DNA of 64,000 nucleotides from Rhodospirillum sp. Its GTDB lineage: Bacteria; Pseudomonadota; Alphaproteobacteria; Rhodospirillales; Rhodospirillaceae. Shown in pieces: positions 1 through 8,714 of this stretch. The notes under the pieces were generated by a model. It searched no databases. It was given only the letters and a program-made list of their open reading frames with translations, and was not told the origin of the DNA. Position 1 is the stretch's first letter; each line of letters starts with the position of its first letter. A program made the position numbers and the translations under genes. Location: assembly GCA_021741145.1 (NCBI GenBank), contig JAIOYK010000007.1, positions 1-64,000 on the forward strand. The letters are read 5' to 3'.

Positions 1-2
1 CT

Positions 3-101
3 ACCCGCTATCTGGGATCGTATCTCAAGTGGTTCCATCTCATCGCCCTGCACTCCAATCCAACCCCCCGCTACTGCCTGCGCGCCGCGATGGGGGCATG
101 A
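3..101 (+). CDS. C-terminal end of a transposase, cut by the window edge
   Basis: Frame 3 is open from the left edge to a TGA at 99-101 and encodes about 32 residues, including TRYLGSYLKWFHLIAL near its start. This resembles the extreme C-terminus of IS1595/ISXO2-type transposases, which end in a Tyr-Leu...Tyr-Leu-x-Trp pattern. The identification rests on a short tail only, and the element's other end and terminal repeats lie outside the window. It could equally be the tail of another DDE transposase. The gap up to the next gene holds nothing else I can name. Confidence 0.35.
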   Translation, partial: TRYLGSYLKWFHLIALHSNPTPRYCLRAAMGA

Positions 102-275
102 TCGTCCGCATCAATGCGATTTATGAATAGAGCCTTCCATATTGTGGAAAAGCCTCCATTTCACCTTGTGAATCGCGGGGTGTCTCCGTACATACCGTTC
201 TTAGACCCGGAGAATCGGGCGACAAGAGGGGCGCGATAAGAAAAGCCCCGTTGGAGAGAGAGGAAAGGGGATCCC

Positions 276-1763
276 ATGCGCATGCCCGAGCCGGATGCCG
301 CCGTGATGGGACGCCGCGAGTCCATCGTGGCCCACCTGCGTCGCATCGTGCCAGGAGAGGGGGTGATTTCCTCCATTGATGAAATGCGGGCCTATGACTG
401 CGATGGGCTGTCCGCCTATCGTCAACTTCCCCTGATTGTCGTTCTTCCGTCGACCACCGAGCAGGTGGCCCGGGTGTTGGCCTATTGCCACAAGAATGGG
501 GTGAAGGTGGTCCCCCGGGGGGCGGGAACGTCCCTGTCTGGCGGCTCCCTGCCACTGGCCGACGCCGTCACCATCGGCCTGGGCAAGTTCAACAGGATCC
601 TCGAGGTCGACCTGCCCAACCGCTGCGCCGTGGTCCAGCCCGGCGTTACGAACCTGGCCATTTCCAACGCCGTCGCCGTCGATGGCTTCTATTACGCGCC
701 GGATCCGTCCAGCCAGATCGCCTGTTCCATCGGCGGCAACGTGGCGGAGAATTCCGGCGGCGTGCATTGCCTGAAATACGGTCTGACCACCAACAATGTC
801 CTCGGCGTTGAATTCGTTACCATCGAGGGCGAGATTCTCCGCCTGGGCGGTAAGCATCTGGATTCGGGTGGCCTCGACCTGTTGGGGATCATTACCGGGT
901 CGGAGGGGCTGTTGGGGATCGTGACCGAGGTCACCGTGCGCCTGCTGCGCCGACCGGAGACGGCCAAGGCCGTACTGATGGGCTTCCCCAGCAACGAGGA
1001 CGGCGGCGATTGCGTTGCGGCGATCATCGCCGCGGGAATCATCCCCGCGGGGTTGGAGATGATGGATAAGGACGCCATCGCCGCGGCCGAGGATTTTGTC
1101 CACGCGGGCTATCCCCTGGACGTGGAAGCCCTTTTGATCTGCGAGCTGGACGGCCCGGAGGTGGAGGTCGATCACCTGATAGACCAGGTCGCGGCCATCG
1201 CCAGGGACCACAAGGCCTCGACCCTGCGGGTGAGTACCTCGGAGGAGGAGCGCATGCGCTTCTGGGCCGGGCGCAAGGCGGCTTTCCCGGCGGTAGGGCG
1301 GATCTCGCCGGATTATATGTGCATGGATGGCACCATCCCTCGGGCGCGTTTGCCGGAGGTCCTGGCCCGCATGCGCGAGATGAGCGTCAAGCATGGCCTG
1401 CGGGTGGCCAATGTCTTCCACGCCGGAGATGGCAATTTGCACCCGTTGATTCTGTTTGATGCCAACAAGGATACGGAATTGGAGCGGGCGGAGGCTTTCG
1501 GCGCCGATATCCTGATCCTCTGCGTGGAAGTCGGCGGAGTGCTAACGGGCGAGCATGGGGTGGGCGTGGAAAAGCGCGACCTGATGCCGACCATGTTCAC
1601 CGAGTCGGACATGGCCCACCAGCAGCGCTTGAAGTGTGCCTTCGACGACGGCCATTTGCTCAACCCTGGCAAGGTCTTCCCGACACTTCACCGCTGCGCC
1701 GAATTGGGCAAGCTGCATGTCACGGGCGGCAGGCTGCCCTTCCCGGATATTCCGCGCTTTTGA
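276..1763 (+). CDS. glcD: Glycolate oxidase FAD subunit GlcD
   Basis: 495 aa, the normal length for GlcD. It is the FAD-linked subunit of membrane-associated glycolate oxidase, which oxidises glycolate (and often D-lactate) to glyoxylate. The VAO/PCMH FAD-binding domain fills about residues 50-230, with PRGAGTSLSGGSLP near residue 80. The C-terminal FAD-oxidase domain carries HAGDGNLHPL near 385 and GEHGVGVEKRDL near 425, which are GlcD signatures. It is the first gene of a glcD-glcE-glcF operon, with glcE following after a 46-base gap. A pyruvate/glycerate branch (pyk, glycerate kinase) lies further right, which fits glycolate carbon entering central metabolism by glyoxylate. Confidence 0.93.
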   Translation: MRMPEPDAAVMGRRESIVAHLRRIVPGEGVISSIDEMRAYDCDGLSAYRQLPLIVVLPSTTEQVARVLAYCHKNGVKVVPRGAGTSLSGGSLPLADAVTIGLGKFNRILEVDLPNRCAVVQPGVTNLAISNAVAVDGFYYAPDPSSQIACSIGGNVAENSGGVHCLKYGLTTNNVLGVEFVTIEGEILRLGGKHLDSGGLDLLGIITGSEGLLGIVTEVTVRLLRRPETAKAVLMGFPSNEDGGDCVAAIIAAGIIPAGLEMMDKDAIAAAEDFVHAGYPLDVEALLICELDGPEVEVDHLIDQVAAIARDHKASTLRVSTSEEERMRFWAGRKAAFPAVGRISPDYMCMDGTIPRARLPEVLARMREMSVKHGLRVANVFHAGDGNLHPLILFDANKDTELERAEAFGADILILCVEVGGVLTGEHGVGVEKRDLMPTMFTESDMAHQQRLKCAFDDGHLLNPGKVFPTLHRCAELGKLHVTGGRLPFPDIPRF

Positions 1764-1809
1764 TGCCCCCAATCGGGGGCGGGGTCACGCCCCCCGGAGA
1801 GTCCGAGCC

Positions 1810-3051
1810 ATGACGGATACCGCCTTCCGCCCAACCGACGAGGCCCAGCTGGTCGAACTGGTTGCCTGGGCCTGCGCCGAAAAGAAGCCCCTGGAGGTCC
1901 GGGGGACGGGCACCAAACGGGGGCTGGGCGCGCCGGGCAACGCCGAACACAGCCTGGATATGACCGGCTTTACCGGCCTGTCCCTTTATGAGCCCGCGGA
2001 ATTGGTGATGTCCGCGGGGGCCGGGATTTCCATGGCCGAGGTGGAAGCCACCCTGAGCGCCCAGGGCCAGCACCTGGCTTTCGAACCGCCGGATCTGAAC
2101 GCGCTGTTGGGGACGGAAGGGCCGGGCACCCTGGGGGGCGTGATTTCCTGCAATCTGGCGGGACCCCGGCGGATCCACGCCGGGGCCGCCCGGGACCATT
2201 TCCTGGGCTTCAGGGGGGTCAGTGGTCGGGGCGAGGCCTTCAAGTCGGGCGCCCGGGTGGTGAAGAATGTGACTGGTTTTGATTTGCCCAAATTGATGGC
2301 CGGGTCCATGGGCACCCTGGTGGCGCTCCGTGAACTGACCATCAAGGTTCTGCCCGCGCCCGAGGCCGTGGGGACCGTCCTGGTCCTCGGCCTCGACGAC
2401 GAGACGGCGGGGGGCGCGCTCTCCCGCGCCCTGGGGAGCGCCCACGAGGTCACCGGCGCGGCCCATTTGCCAGGATCCCTGTTGGCGGGAAGCGCCCTGC
2501 CCGACGCCCTCCTTTCCCTGGGCAAGGCCGTGACCCTGATCAGGGTGGAGGGACCGAGCCCCTCCGTCGCCCACCGGGTGAAGGCCCTGCGGCGGGAGCT
2601 GTCGGACCTGGGCGAGACCCACGCCCTCGACAGTGCCGCCTCCCGCGCCGCCTGGGCGGCCCTGCGGGACGTAAAACCCCTCGTCGAACCCAGGGACCGG
2701 GCGGTCTGGCGGATCTCCGTCGCCCCCATGGCCGGGGCTCGCGTGGTGGAGAGTGTCGGCAAGGTCCGGCCCGTCGAGGCCTTTTATGACTGGGGCGGCG
2801 GTCTGGTCTGGCTGGCGACGGATGAGGAGGGAGCCGGGAAGGGGACCGGGGAGAGAGACGGCGGTGCCCAGGCCATCCGGGCGGCGGTGGCGGCCCAGGG
2901 GGGCGGCCATGCCACCCTGCTGCGGGGCTCCCAGGCCCTGCGGGCCGCGGTATCCGTTTTCCAGCCCCAGCCCGGTCCCGTGGCCGCCCTGTCCCGGCGC
3001 TTGAAGGACCAATACGATCCCCACGGCATTCTCAATCCTGGCCGTCTGTAA
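1810..3051 (+). CDS. glcE: Glycolate oxidase FAD-binding subunit GlcE
   Basis: 413 aa from the ATG at 1810. The reading frame stays open further upstream, but that extension overlaps glcD out of frame and lacks the family's N-terminus. The protein is a second, shorter FAD-binding PCMH subunit with a GTKRGLG motif near residue 38 and VVKNVTGFDLPKLM near 152, typical of GlcE. It works with GlcD and the iron-sulfur subunit GlcF in glycolate oxidation. glcF begins 16 bases downstream. The gene is very GC-rich and its antisense strand is open for long stretches, which is an artefact of composition. Confidence 0.93.
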   Translation: MTDTAFRPTDEAQLVELVAWACAEKKPLEVRGTGTKRGLGAPGNAEHSLDMTGFTGLSLYEPAELVMSAGAGISMAEVEATLSAQGQHLAFEPPDLNALLGTEGPGTLGGVISCNLAGPRRIHAGAARDHFLGFRGVSGRGEAFKSGARVVKNVTGFDLPKLMAGSMGTLVALRELTIKVLPAPEAVGTVLVLGLDDETAGGALSRALGSAHEVTGAAHLPGSLLAGSALPDALLSLGKAVTLIRVEGPSPSVAHRVKALRRELSDLGETHALDSAASRAAWAALRDVKPLVEPRDRAVWRISVAPMAGARVVESVGKVRPVEAFYDWGGGLVWLATDEEGAGKGTGERDGGAQAIRAAVAAQGGGHATLLRGSQALRAAVSVFQPQPGPVAALSRRLKDQYDPHGILNPGRL

Positions 3052-3067
3052 AAGGTGTTCTCCAGCC

Positions 3068-4369
3068 ATGCGCACGAATTTCTCCCCCGAGCGCCTCGAG
3101 GCCAATTCCCTGCTCCAGGAGGTCGACGCCATCCTGCGCAAATGCGTCCATTGCGGGTTTTGCACGGCCACCTGTCCCACCTACACGATCCTGGGGGATG
3201 AGCTGGATTCCCCCCGGGGTCGCATCTACCTGCTCAAGGATATGCTCGAGGGGGACAAGCCCGCCACCGAGGGGGTGGTGAAGCATATCGACCGGTGCCT
3301 GACCTGCCTGTCCTGCATGACCACCTGTCCCTCGGGCGTGGACTATGTCCATCTGGTGGAGCGGGGGAGGATCCATATCGAGAACACCTATGCCCGACCC
3401 TGGCTGGACAGGGCGACACGGAATGCCCTGGCCTGGATTCTACCCCATACCAACCGGTTCCGGGTCGCCATGCTGATGGGATGGTTGGCCCGCCCGCTCG
3501 CCCCCCTGATGCCCCGGAGCCTCCGGGCGATGCTTGAACAGGCCCGACGTCCGCCCCAGGGGGTGCGACAAATCGAGCGCACCGGCGTCCATTCTCCTGG
3601 AGCGGAGGGAGGACGTGCCCCCATGGCGCGGGTGATCATGCCCGTGGGCTGCGTGCAACCGGCCCTGATGCCCCAGATCAACGAGGCCACGGTCCGTCTG
3701 CTCACCCGCCATGGGGTGGAGGTGGTGGTCCCCAAGGGGCAGGGCTGTTGCGGCGCCGTGGTGGCCCATATGGGCAAGGAGGGCGACGCCAAGGATTTTG
3801 CCCGGGCCAATGTCGCAAGCTGGTGGATGGAGAAGGTCTCGCGGGGGGTGGATGCCATTGTCGTCAATGCCTCGGGCTGCGGATCGACCCTCAAGGATTA
3901 CGCCCACCTGTTGAGGGACGATCCGGACTTCGCCGAAAAGGCCCGGATTCTGTCGGAAATCACCTTCGACATTACCGAATACATGACCATGCTGGGCCTG
4001 ATGGAGCCGGTGGAGAAGCCCGAGCTGGTGGTCGCCTACCACGCGGCCTGTTCCCTGCAACATGGCCAGAAGGTGCTGGACGCGCCCAAGGCGCTGCTGC
4101 GCAAGGCGGGCTACGAGGTCAGGGAAATCGCCAACGCTCACCTCTGTTGCGGTTCGGCGGGGACCTATTCCATCCTTCAGCCCGACCTGTCCGAGGAACT
4201 GCGAAGCCGCAAGGTGAAGACACTCGAGGACACCAAGCCCCATGTGATCGCCGCGGGCAACATCGGGTGCCTGACCCATATTTCCGCAGGGACGGAGGTG
4301 CCGGTGGTGCATACGGTGGAACTGCTCGACTGGGCGACAGGCGGGCCGAAGCCGCAGGCGTTGGGGTAG
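3068..4369 (+). CDS. glcF: Glycolate oxidase iron-sulfur subunit GlcF
   Basis: 433 aa. Two ferredoxin-type 4Fe-4S motifs appear in the N-terminal third: CVHCGFCTATCP near residue 25 and CLTCLSCMTTCP near 77. Two CCG-domain motifs follow (GCCGAVVAHMGKE near 225 and HLCCGSAGTYS near 360), as in GlcF and heterodisulfide-reductase-like electron carriers. It passes electrons from GlcDE to the quinone pool at the membrane. It is the last gene of glcDEF and ends 16 bases before the convergent histidine kinase gene, with no obvious terminator hairpin between them. Confidence 0.93.
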   Translation: MRTNFSPERLEANSLLQEVDAILRKCVHCGFCTATCPTYTILGDELDSPRGRIYLLKDMLEGDKPATEGVVKHIDRCLTCLSCMTTCPSGVDYVHLVERGRIHIENTYARPWLDRATRNALAWILPHTNRFRVAMLMGWLARPLAPLMPRSLRAMLEQARRPPQGVRQIERTGVHSPGAEGGRAPMARVIMPVGCVQPALMPQINEATVRLLTRHGVEVVVPKGQGCCGAVVAHMGKEGDAKDFARANVASWWMEKVSRGVDAIVVNASGCGSTLKDYAHLLRDDPDFAEKARILSEITFDITEYMTMLGLMEPVEKPELVVAYHAACSLQHGQKVLDAPKALLRKAGYEVREIANAHLCCGSAGTYSILQPDLSEELRSRKVKTLEDTKPHVIAAGNIGCLTHISAGTEVPVVHTVELLDWATGGPKPQALG

Positions 4370-4385
4370 GGCCCGCGAGGCGGAA

Positions 4386-5729
4386 TTAGGGATTTAGGTC
4401 CCGGGGAAGGTCGATCCGGACCAACAGGCCGCCTCCGGGATTGTCGAGGAGGCTGGCGTCGCCCCCGTGATTGCGGACGATATCGAGCATGATCGACAGG
4501 CCGAGACCGAACCCCTGGTGGGATCCGCTCCGCTCCCGGGCCGGGTCGCCGGTCTGAAAGGGTTCCAGGACCTTATCGCGCAGGTCGCTGTCAATGCCCG
4601 GACCATTGTCGGCCACGTCGATTTGGACCCGGTCCGCTGTTGCCGTTAGGCGCAAGGTGATTGCACTCGCGAAGCGCACCCCGTTGTCGCATAGGTTTGA
4701 GATGGCCCGGGCCATGGCGCCGGGCGCCCCGATCCACACGAGGTGGTTCGGTCCTTCGTAGGACACAGGCAAGCCAACGTCCGAGAACTCGTCGGCGACC
4801 GTGGACAGCAGACTGGCCAAGTCGACCTTCTGGAAAGGATCATGGTCCTTTCCGTCCCGCAGATAGCCGAGGGTGGCCTCGACCAGGGCGGTGATCTGAT
4901 CGAGATCGCCGATCACCGCCCGGCGTTGATCCTCATCGGGAATGCGTTCGGCGCGCAAGCGCAGACGGGTGAGGGGGGTGCGGAGGTCGTGGCTGATGGC
5001 CCGGATCAGCCGGACCCGGGCGTCGAGCATGGCGAGGATCCGGTCGCGCATGTCGTTCAGGGCGCGGCACAGGCGTCGGATTTCAACGGGACCCTCTTCA
5101 GGCAAGGCGGCTTGGCCGTGGATGAAGCCCTCGGTATTCTCAACCCGCTCGGACAGGCGGGACAGAGTGCTGGTTACCTTCTTTCCGGCGATGTGGGAGA
5201 ACAGGACGGTGAACGTCACAAAAGCGATTAGATAGTAACCGATTTGGCTGATGACCGATTCGCTCAGGAACGGATAGGGGGCATTCTTTAGGAGGAGCAT
5301 GCGTGTCTCGTCCAAGGAAAAGGTCAGGACCATTTCCCCGTCGATGATCTTCATTCCTTGATCTTCCTCGGGAGGATGATCCTCGACGAACAGGATATAC
5401 AGAAGAAGCAAGATGTGGTTTCCCAATCCCGCGAGGGGGGTTGTGACCACGTCTTGCTGGTTCATGATCCGAATGGGAAATCCCGCTTTCACGGCGGCGG
5501 AGAGGATGGAGTCCTCCGTGGTCGGGGTGGCGTCCCGCAGCAAGGCCGCGAGGGCTTCCCCTTGGTAGCGTTGCCGATTGTTGTCTTCCAGTTGGGGCCA
5601 ATAGTGCCCGATCCCAACTTCCATGGCTCGCCCCAGCGAGATGACGAGCAGGAGAGAGATGAGGATGAGGACTGTTACCCCCCCGCGGATGGTGAGGGGT
5701 GTCTTGCGGAACGGGCCGAAGTGAATCAT
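4386..5729 (-). CDS. Sensor histidine kinase, EnvZ-like architecture
   Basis: 447 aa membrane sensor kinase. TM1 is at about residues 17-36 and TM2 at about 162-182, with a periplasmic sensing loop of some 125 residues between them. A HAMP-like linker follows, then the H-box AISHDLRTPLTRLRLRAE (phosphoacceptor His near 245). The catalytic domain shows NLCDNGVRFA (N box), DNGPGI (G1) and GFGLGLSI (G2). The gene is third or fourth in a minus-strand operon with mipA-like, response regulator and possibly a small ORF. Its ATG overlaps the stop of that small ORF as ATGA. The signal sensed is unknown; the mipA neighbour suggests envelope stress or metal/antimicrobial sensing (inference). Confidence 0.9.
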   Translation of the reverse strand: MIHFGPFRKTPLTIRGGVTVLILISLLLVISLGRAMEVGIGHYWPQLEDNNRQRYQGEALAALLRDATPTTEDSILSAAVKAGFPIRIMNQQDVVTTPLAGLGNHILLLLYILFVEDHPPEEDQGMKIIDGEMVLTFSLDETRMLLLKNAPYPFLSESVISQIGYYLIAFVTFTVLFSHIAGKKVTSTLSRLSERVENTEGFIHGQAALPEEGPVEIRRLCRALNDMRDRILAMLDARVRLIRAISHDLRTPLTRLRLRAERIPDEDQRRAVIGDLDQITALVEATLGYLRDGKDHDPFQKVDLASLLSTVADEFSDVGLPVSYEGPNHLVWIGAPGAMARAISNLCDNGVRFASAITLRLTATADRVQIDVADNGPGIDSDLRDKVLEPFQTGDPARERSGSHQGFGLGLSIMLDIVRNHGGDASLLDNPGGGLLVRIDLPRDLNP

Positions 5730-5848
5730 GGATCCTCCTCCGAGAAGGAGAAGAGGAGGAGGATGAATAGAAAAACCGTCTGGACCGGGACAGAGACGCG
5801 GTCAAGGATCCACTGGGTCAAGCCGTTCGCGGGCGTTTTGTTGGTCAT
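5726..5848 (-). CDS. Candidate 40-aa membrane peptide between regulator and kinase
   Basis: A 40-codon reading frame fills the gap between the response regulator and the histidine kinase. Its ATG (5848-5846) overlaps the regulator stop as ATGA, and its TGA (5728-5726) overlaps the kinase ATG as ATGA, the signature of translationally coupled operon genes. The product has a polar N-terminus and a hydrophobic run from about residue 18 to 35 (core VFLFILLLFSF) ending in Glu-Glu-Asp-Pro. A single short membrane helix is plausible. The GAG GAG codons near its end also provide the kinase ribosome-binding site, so the frame could be incidental. No family is recognised. Confidence 0.42.
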   Translation of the reverse strand: MTNKTPANGLTQWILDRVSVPVQTVFLFILLLFSFSEEDP

Positions 5849-6585
5849 GCTTCCGTCACTTCGGCGGCGAAGAGGTATCCCCCAAGGCGCACTGTCTTGA
5901 GGATGGTTGGCTCCTTGGGATCCGGCTCAATCTTCTGGCGGATGCGGCTGACATGGACATCGATGCTACGTTCGATTGGGCCAGCGAGTCCCGCGTGAGT
6001 CAGCGTCATCAATTCCTCGCGGGAGATGACTTTGCCCGGGTTGCGGCAGAAGGCCAGCAGAAGGTCAAACTGGGTGGCGGTCAAGGTTACGCGGGTGTTT
6101 TCCGGATCGTGAAGAACGCGCCGCAGGGGGTCGAGAGACCATCCCAGGAACCGCAGTTTCGTCCTGGGATCGCGCCGAACCGGGAGGTAGCTCGCCCGGC
6201 GCAGGAGTCCGCGGATCCGGGCCAGGACCTCGCGGGTGCTGAACGGTTTGGTCACATAATCGTCCGCGCCCATTTCCAGGCCAACGACCCGGTCAACTTC
6301 TTCGCCGAGGGAGGTGAGCATGATGATTGGTATCGTCCGGTCGGCGCGGAGGCGGCGACAGATGCCGATCCCGTCTTCCCCGGGCAACATGACGTCCAGG
6401 AGAATGAGATCGAAATCGGCCTCCCGCAAATGGGTATCCATGACCCGGCCATCCGGGGCGACCGTGGGCGCCATGCCATTGGCCGTCAAGGCGTCGGCCA
6501 GCAAGGACGAGATGCCCGGGTCGTCCTCGACAACCAGAATACGAGGCGCGGCCTTGGAGTCCATCGAACGAGCCGTTTGGGTCAT
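5845..6585 (-). CDS. OmpR/PhoB-family response regulator
   Basis: 246 aa from the ATG at 6585; the open frame extends upstream but overlaps the mipA-like gene. The receiver domain (about residues 13-125) has the acidic pair (VVEDD), the phosphoacceptor Asp in LILLDVMLPGEDG near 60, and the conserved Lys in TKPF near 110. The winged-helix DNA-binding domain (about 145-240) ends with the typical RSIDVHVSRIRQKIEPDP and TVRLGGYLF. It is the partner of the kinase just downstream. It lies 28 bases after the mipA-like gene, so the four reading frames are probably one transcript. A possible binding site is the 10-base-spaced repeat at 7545-7561. Confidence 0.92.
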   Translation of the reverse strand: MTQTARSMDSKAAPRILVVEDDPGISSLLADALTANGMAPTVAPDGRVMDTHLREADFDLILLDVMLPGEDGIGICRRLRADRTIPIIMLTSLGEEVDRVVGLEMGADDYVTKPFSTREVLARIRGLLRRASYLPVRRDPRTKLRFLGWSLDPLRRVLHDPENTRVTLTATQFDLLLAFCRNPGKVISREELMTLTHAGLAGPIERSIDVHVSRIRQKIEPDPKEPTILKTVRLGGYLFAAEVTEA

Positions 6586-6613
6586 CCCAGGCTCCTCTTT
6601 TCCGAGATGTGCT

Positions 6614-7456
6614 CTAGAACCGATACCCCACCCCGAGCATCGTGGAGGGCTGGAGGGTCTGTCGGACAATGGGGCTGTCCGCCGCGTCGCCAACCAGTAA
6701 GCCGAGGCCAGCCTCGCCGCGCACGAACCAATTGTTTGTGACAGAATAGGTCGCCGCGATTTTCAGGTCCAGCCGCTTCAAGCCCGGATCAGGAGTGTAT
6801 TGAGACAGGCCCGAACGGGCGGATTGGCCCGCGTCGACGCCGAAATAGCTTTCCATATGGTTGGAGTCGGCGAAGGTGAGAGACCCGTCCCCCTCCAGCA
6901 TCAGGCTGGGGGTGAGAGCATGCTTCACCGATGTGCCCAGTTCCCCGGTAAACCCGTTGTCGCCCCCCAGTGTGCGACGCACTTCGGCCCGCAGTTCGGC
7001 CGGTCCGAGTTCCACCTGGGCTCCCATGCCGAGCACGGCGGCCATGCCAATATCGCCCAAGCCGTTGAGGTGATCGTCGTCATCTTCGGCCCGTCCCATG
7101 TCGAAACCGGCCATGGCCCGCAGGGTGAACGGCCCCCGGTTGAACACGGTGGCCGATGCTCCCCTGCTGTCCAGGGTGAAGCGGTCTTTGTATTGCGCGG
7201 ATAAGAGGGGAAAGGGCATGACGCCCATGGAATCGCTGCCCTCGTAGGTGGGGTGAACCAGGGCAAGCCCTCCAACCGTGAAAGACCAGGAGTTGAGGTC
7301 GAGGAGGCCCGCTTCCCCTCCGGGAGTGGGATACGCGGGGCGGGGAGAACCCGGCAGGGGGACGGGAGGATCTTGCCCCAGGGCGTCTCCGCCCTGGGCC
7401 ATAAGGAACAGGAGAAGGAAGAGGCATGGGAGGGCGTGGCCAGATGGGAGGCGCAT
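6614..7456 (-). CDS. MipA/OmpV-family outer membrane protein
   Basis: 280 aa with a signal peptide (hydrophobic residues about 8-25, cleavage probably after Ala-Leu-Gly). The rest is beta-barrel-like, with alternating hydrophobic strands and the family's C-terminal end GVGYRF, finishing in Phe as outer membrane proteins do. MipA/OmpV proteins bind the lytic transglycosylase MltA in E. coli and OmpV is an outer membrane protein in Vibrio; the role here is not shown by sequence. The gene leads the operon with a two-component system, and such mipA-regulator-kinase operons are common in proteobacteria, which suggests that the regulator controls this porin-like protein. Confidence 0.85.
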   Translation of the reverse strand: MRLPSGHALPCLFLLLFLMAQGGDALGQDPPVPLPGSPRPAYPTPGGEAGLLDLNSWSFTVGGLALVHPTYEGSDSMGVMPFPLLSAQYKDRFTLDSRGASATVFNRGPFTLRAMAGFDMGRAEDDDDHLNGLGDIGMAAVLGMGAQVELGPAELRAEVRRTLGGDNGFTGELGTSVKHALTPSLMLEGDGSLTFADSNHMESYFGVDAGQSARSGLSQYTPDPGLKRLDLKIAATYSVTNNWFVRGEAGLGLLVGDAADSPIVRQTLQPSTMLGVGYRF

Positions 7457-7544
7457 GGGGCAATGCTTTCCGTTGGATGAGCGAGACGAGCCGGGATCGA
7501 TAGCGGAGAGATCTTCCCATGGCGGCGGACAGGGAAATGTGTGC

Positions 7545-7561
7545 TTATGTTAAGTTATGTT
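7545..7561. promoter_or_regulatory. Tandem TTATGTT repeat, candidate response-regulator site
   Basis: TTATGTT occurs twice, at 7545-7551 and 7555-7561, start to start 10 bases apart, about 90-105 bases upstream of the mipA-like start codon. Direct hexamer/heptamer repeats with one-helical-turn spacing are the usual target of OmpR/PhoB-family regulators, and a gene for one lies in the operon below. The site sits in an AT-rich patch within otherwise GC-rich DNA. Assignment to this regulator is an inference. Confidence 0.35.
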
Positions 7562-7602
7562 TCAATAAGGGGGTTCAAGCCGAAATCGCTTTGGGGAAGG
7601 GC

Positions 7603-8658
7603 TCAATTGGCCCCGGCGATCCACTTCGCCAACCGGGAACCGAAGATCAGGATCGTCAGGAAACGGCCAATCTGCATGGTCATGACGAAGGCCGCGTCGA
7701 CATTGCTCGACGCGGCGATAATCACCATGGAATCCGCCCCGCCCGGGCTCATCGCCAGATAGGCGGTGAAGGGATCGACCCCCGTGACCCAGGACAACAG
7801 GGCCGCGAAGCCGCCGCAGATGGCGATCAAGGCGATGTTGGCGAGTACCAGCACCGGCAGTGCACGGGCGGCATGGGCGAGGATCGGGCGGGTGAAGCGC
7901 AAGCCGATGGACCAGCCCACCACCGGAAAGGCCAGGGCCTGCAACCAGCGGGGCAATTCCAGGGTCATCGAACCCAGGTCCTGGGCGAGCACCCCCAGCA
8001 CCATGGGGATCAGCATGGCCCCCGCGGTGATTTTGCTCAGGCGGGCCAAGACAACACCCGTGGCGATGAGGGCGAGTGTACCAGCCAGGGCCAGCCAGTC
8101 GACCGGTGGGAACCATGCGGGCGGTGTCGGGGCGATGCCTTCGGCCGTGGACCAGAATCCGGCGACCCAGGAAGCCACGGCCACGACGATGGCCACCCGC
8201 AGGTATTGCATCACGGCCACGAGGCGGAAGTCGGCGCCGTTGGCCTCGGCCATCAGGGTCATGGCCAAGGCCGCGCCGGGGAAGCAGCCGAAGACGGCGG
8301 TCTTGCCGGGCAGCACGCGCAGCTTGGTGATGGCCCAGCCCAGCAATCCGCCCGCGGCGATGACCGAGACCACGCCCATCAGAAAGACCGGCCAGTCACC
8401 CATCAGGTCGTGGAGCAGAGGGCCGGTGATGGATTGGGCGATCAGGCAGCCCACCACCCCCTGGGACATCTGGATGACTGGGCCGGGGGGGGTGGCGGAC
8501 CCATCGCTCAAGGCCAGGAGAATGGCCGCGATCATGGGACCGATCAGTAAGGCCGCGGGGATGCCCGTGGCCGACAGGAAGAGGGTGAAGATCAGGGAGA
8601 GGCCGAGCAGTAGGCCCCATTGGACCCCCAGCGGACGGCCTCCGAACAGGGATCGCAT
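7603..8658 (-). CDS. AbrB-family integral membrane protein (PF05145 type)
   Basis: 351 aa from the ATG at 8658, which has GAGG eight bases upstream; the frame remains open to a TTG ten codons earlier. The sequence is almost entirely hydrophobic with about nine or ten predicted membrane helices. The paired pattern GIPAALLIGPMIAA near residue 35 and AGAMLIPMVLG near 210 repeats the AbrB duplication typical of this family, formerly annotated as 'ammonia monooxygenase' or 'AbrB transcriptional regulator'. The second half also has the MSPGGADSM motif. The biological role of the family is not settled; transport is likely. It stands alone between mipA and the glyoxalase gene. Confidence 0.82.
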   Translation of the reverse strand: MRSLFGGRPLGVQWGLLLGLSLIFTLFLSATGIPAALLIGPMIAAILLALSDGSATPPGPVIQMSQGVVGCLIAQSITGPLLHDLMGDWPVFLMGVVSVIAAGGLLGWAITKLRVLPGKTAVFGCFPGAALAMTLMAEANGADFRLVAVMQYLRVAIVVAVASWVAGFWSTAEGIAPTPPAWFPPVDWLALAGTLALIATGVVLARLSKITAGAMLIPMVLGVLAQDLGSMTLELPRWLQALAFPVVGWSIGLRFTRPILAHAARALPVLVLANIALIAICGGFAALLSWVTGVDPFTAYLAMSPGGADSMVIIAASSNVDAAFVMTMQIGRFLTILIFGSRLAKWIAGAN

Positions 8659-8714
8659 GCGTTCCGCCTCGAGGGGTCTATGGGACAAAGGAAGGCGGCG
8701 CGCCGCCCTCCAGT

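Noticed and set aside
1720-3180. 486-codon frame antisense to glcE
   Set aside because: glcE has clear family motifs; the antisense frame has none.
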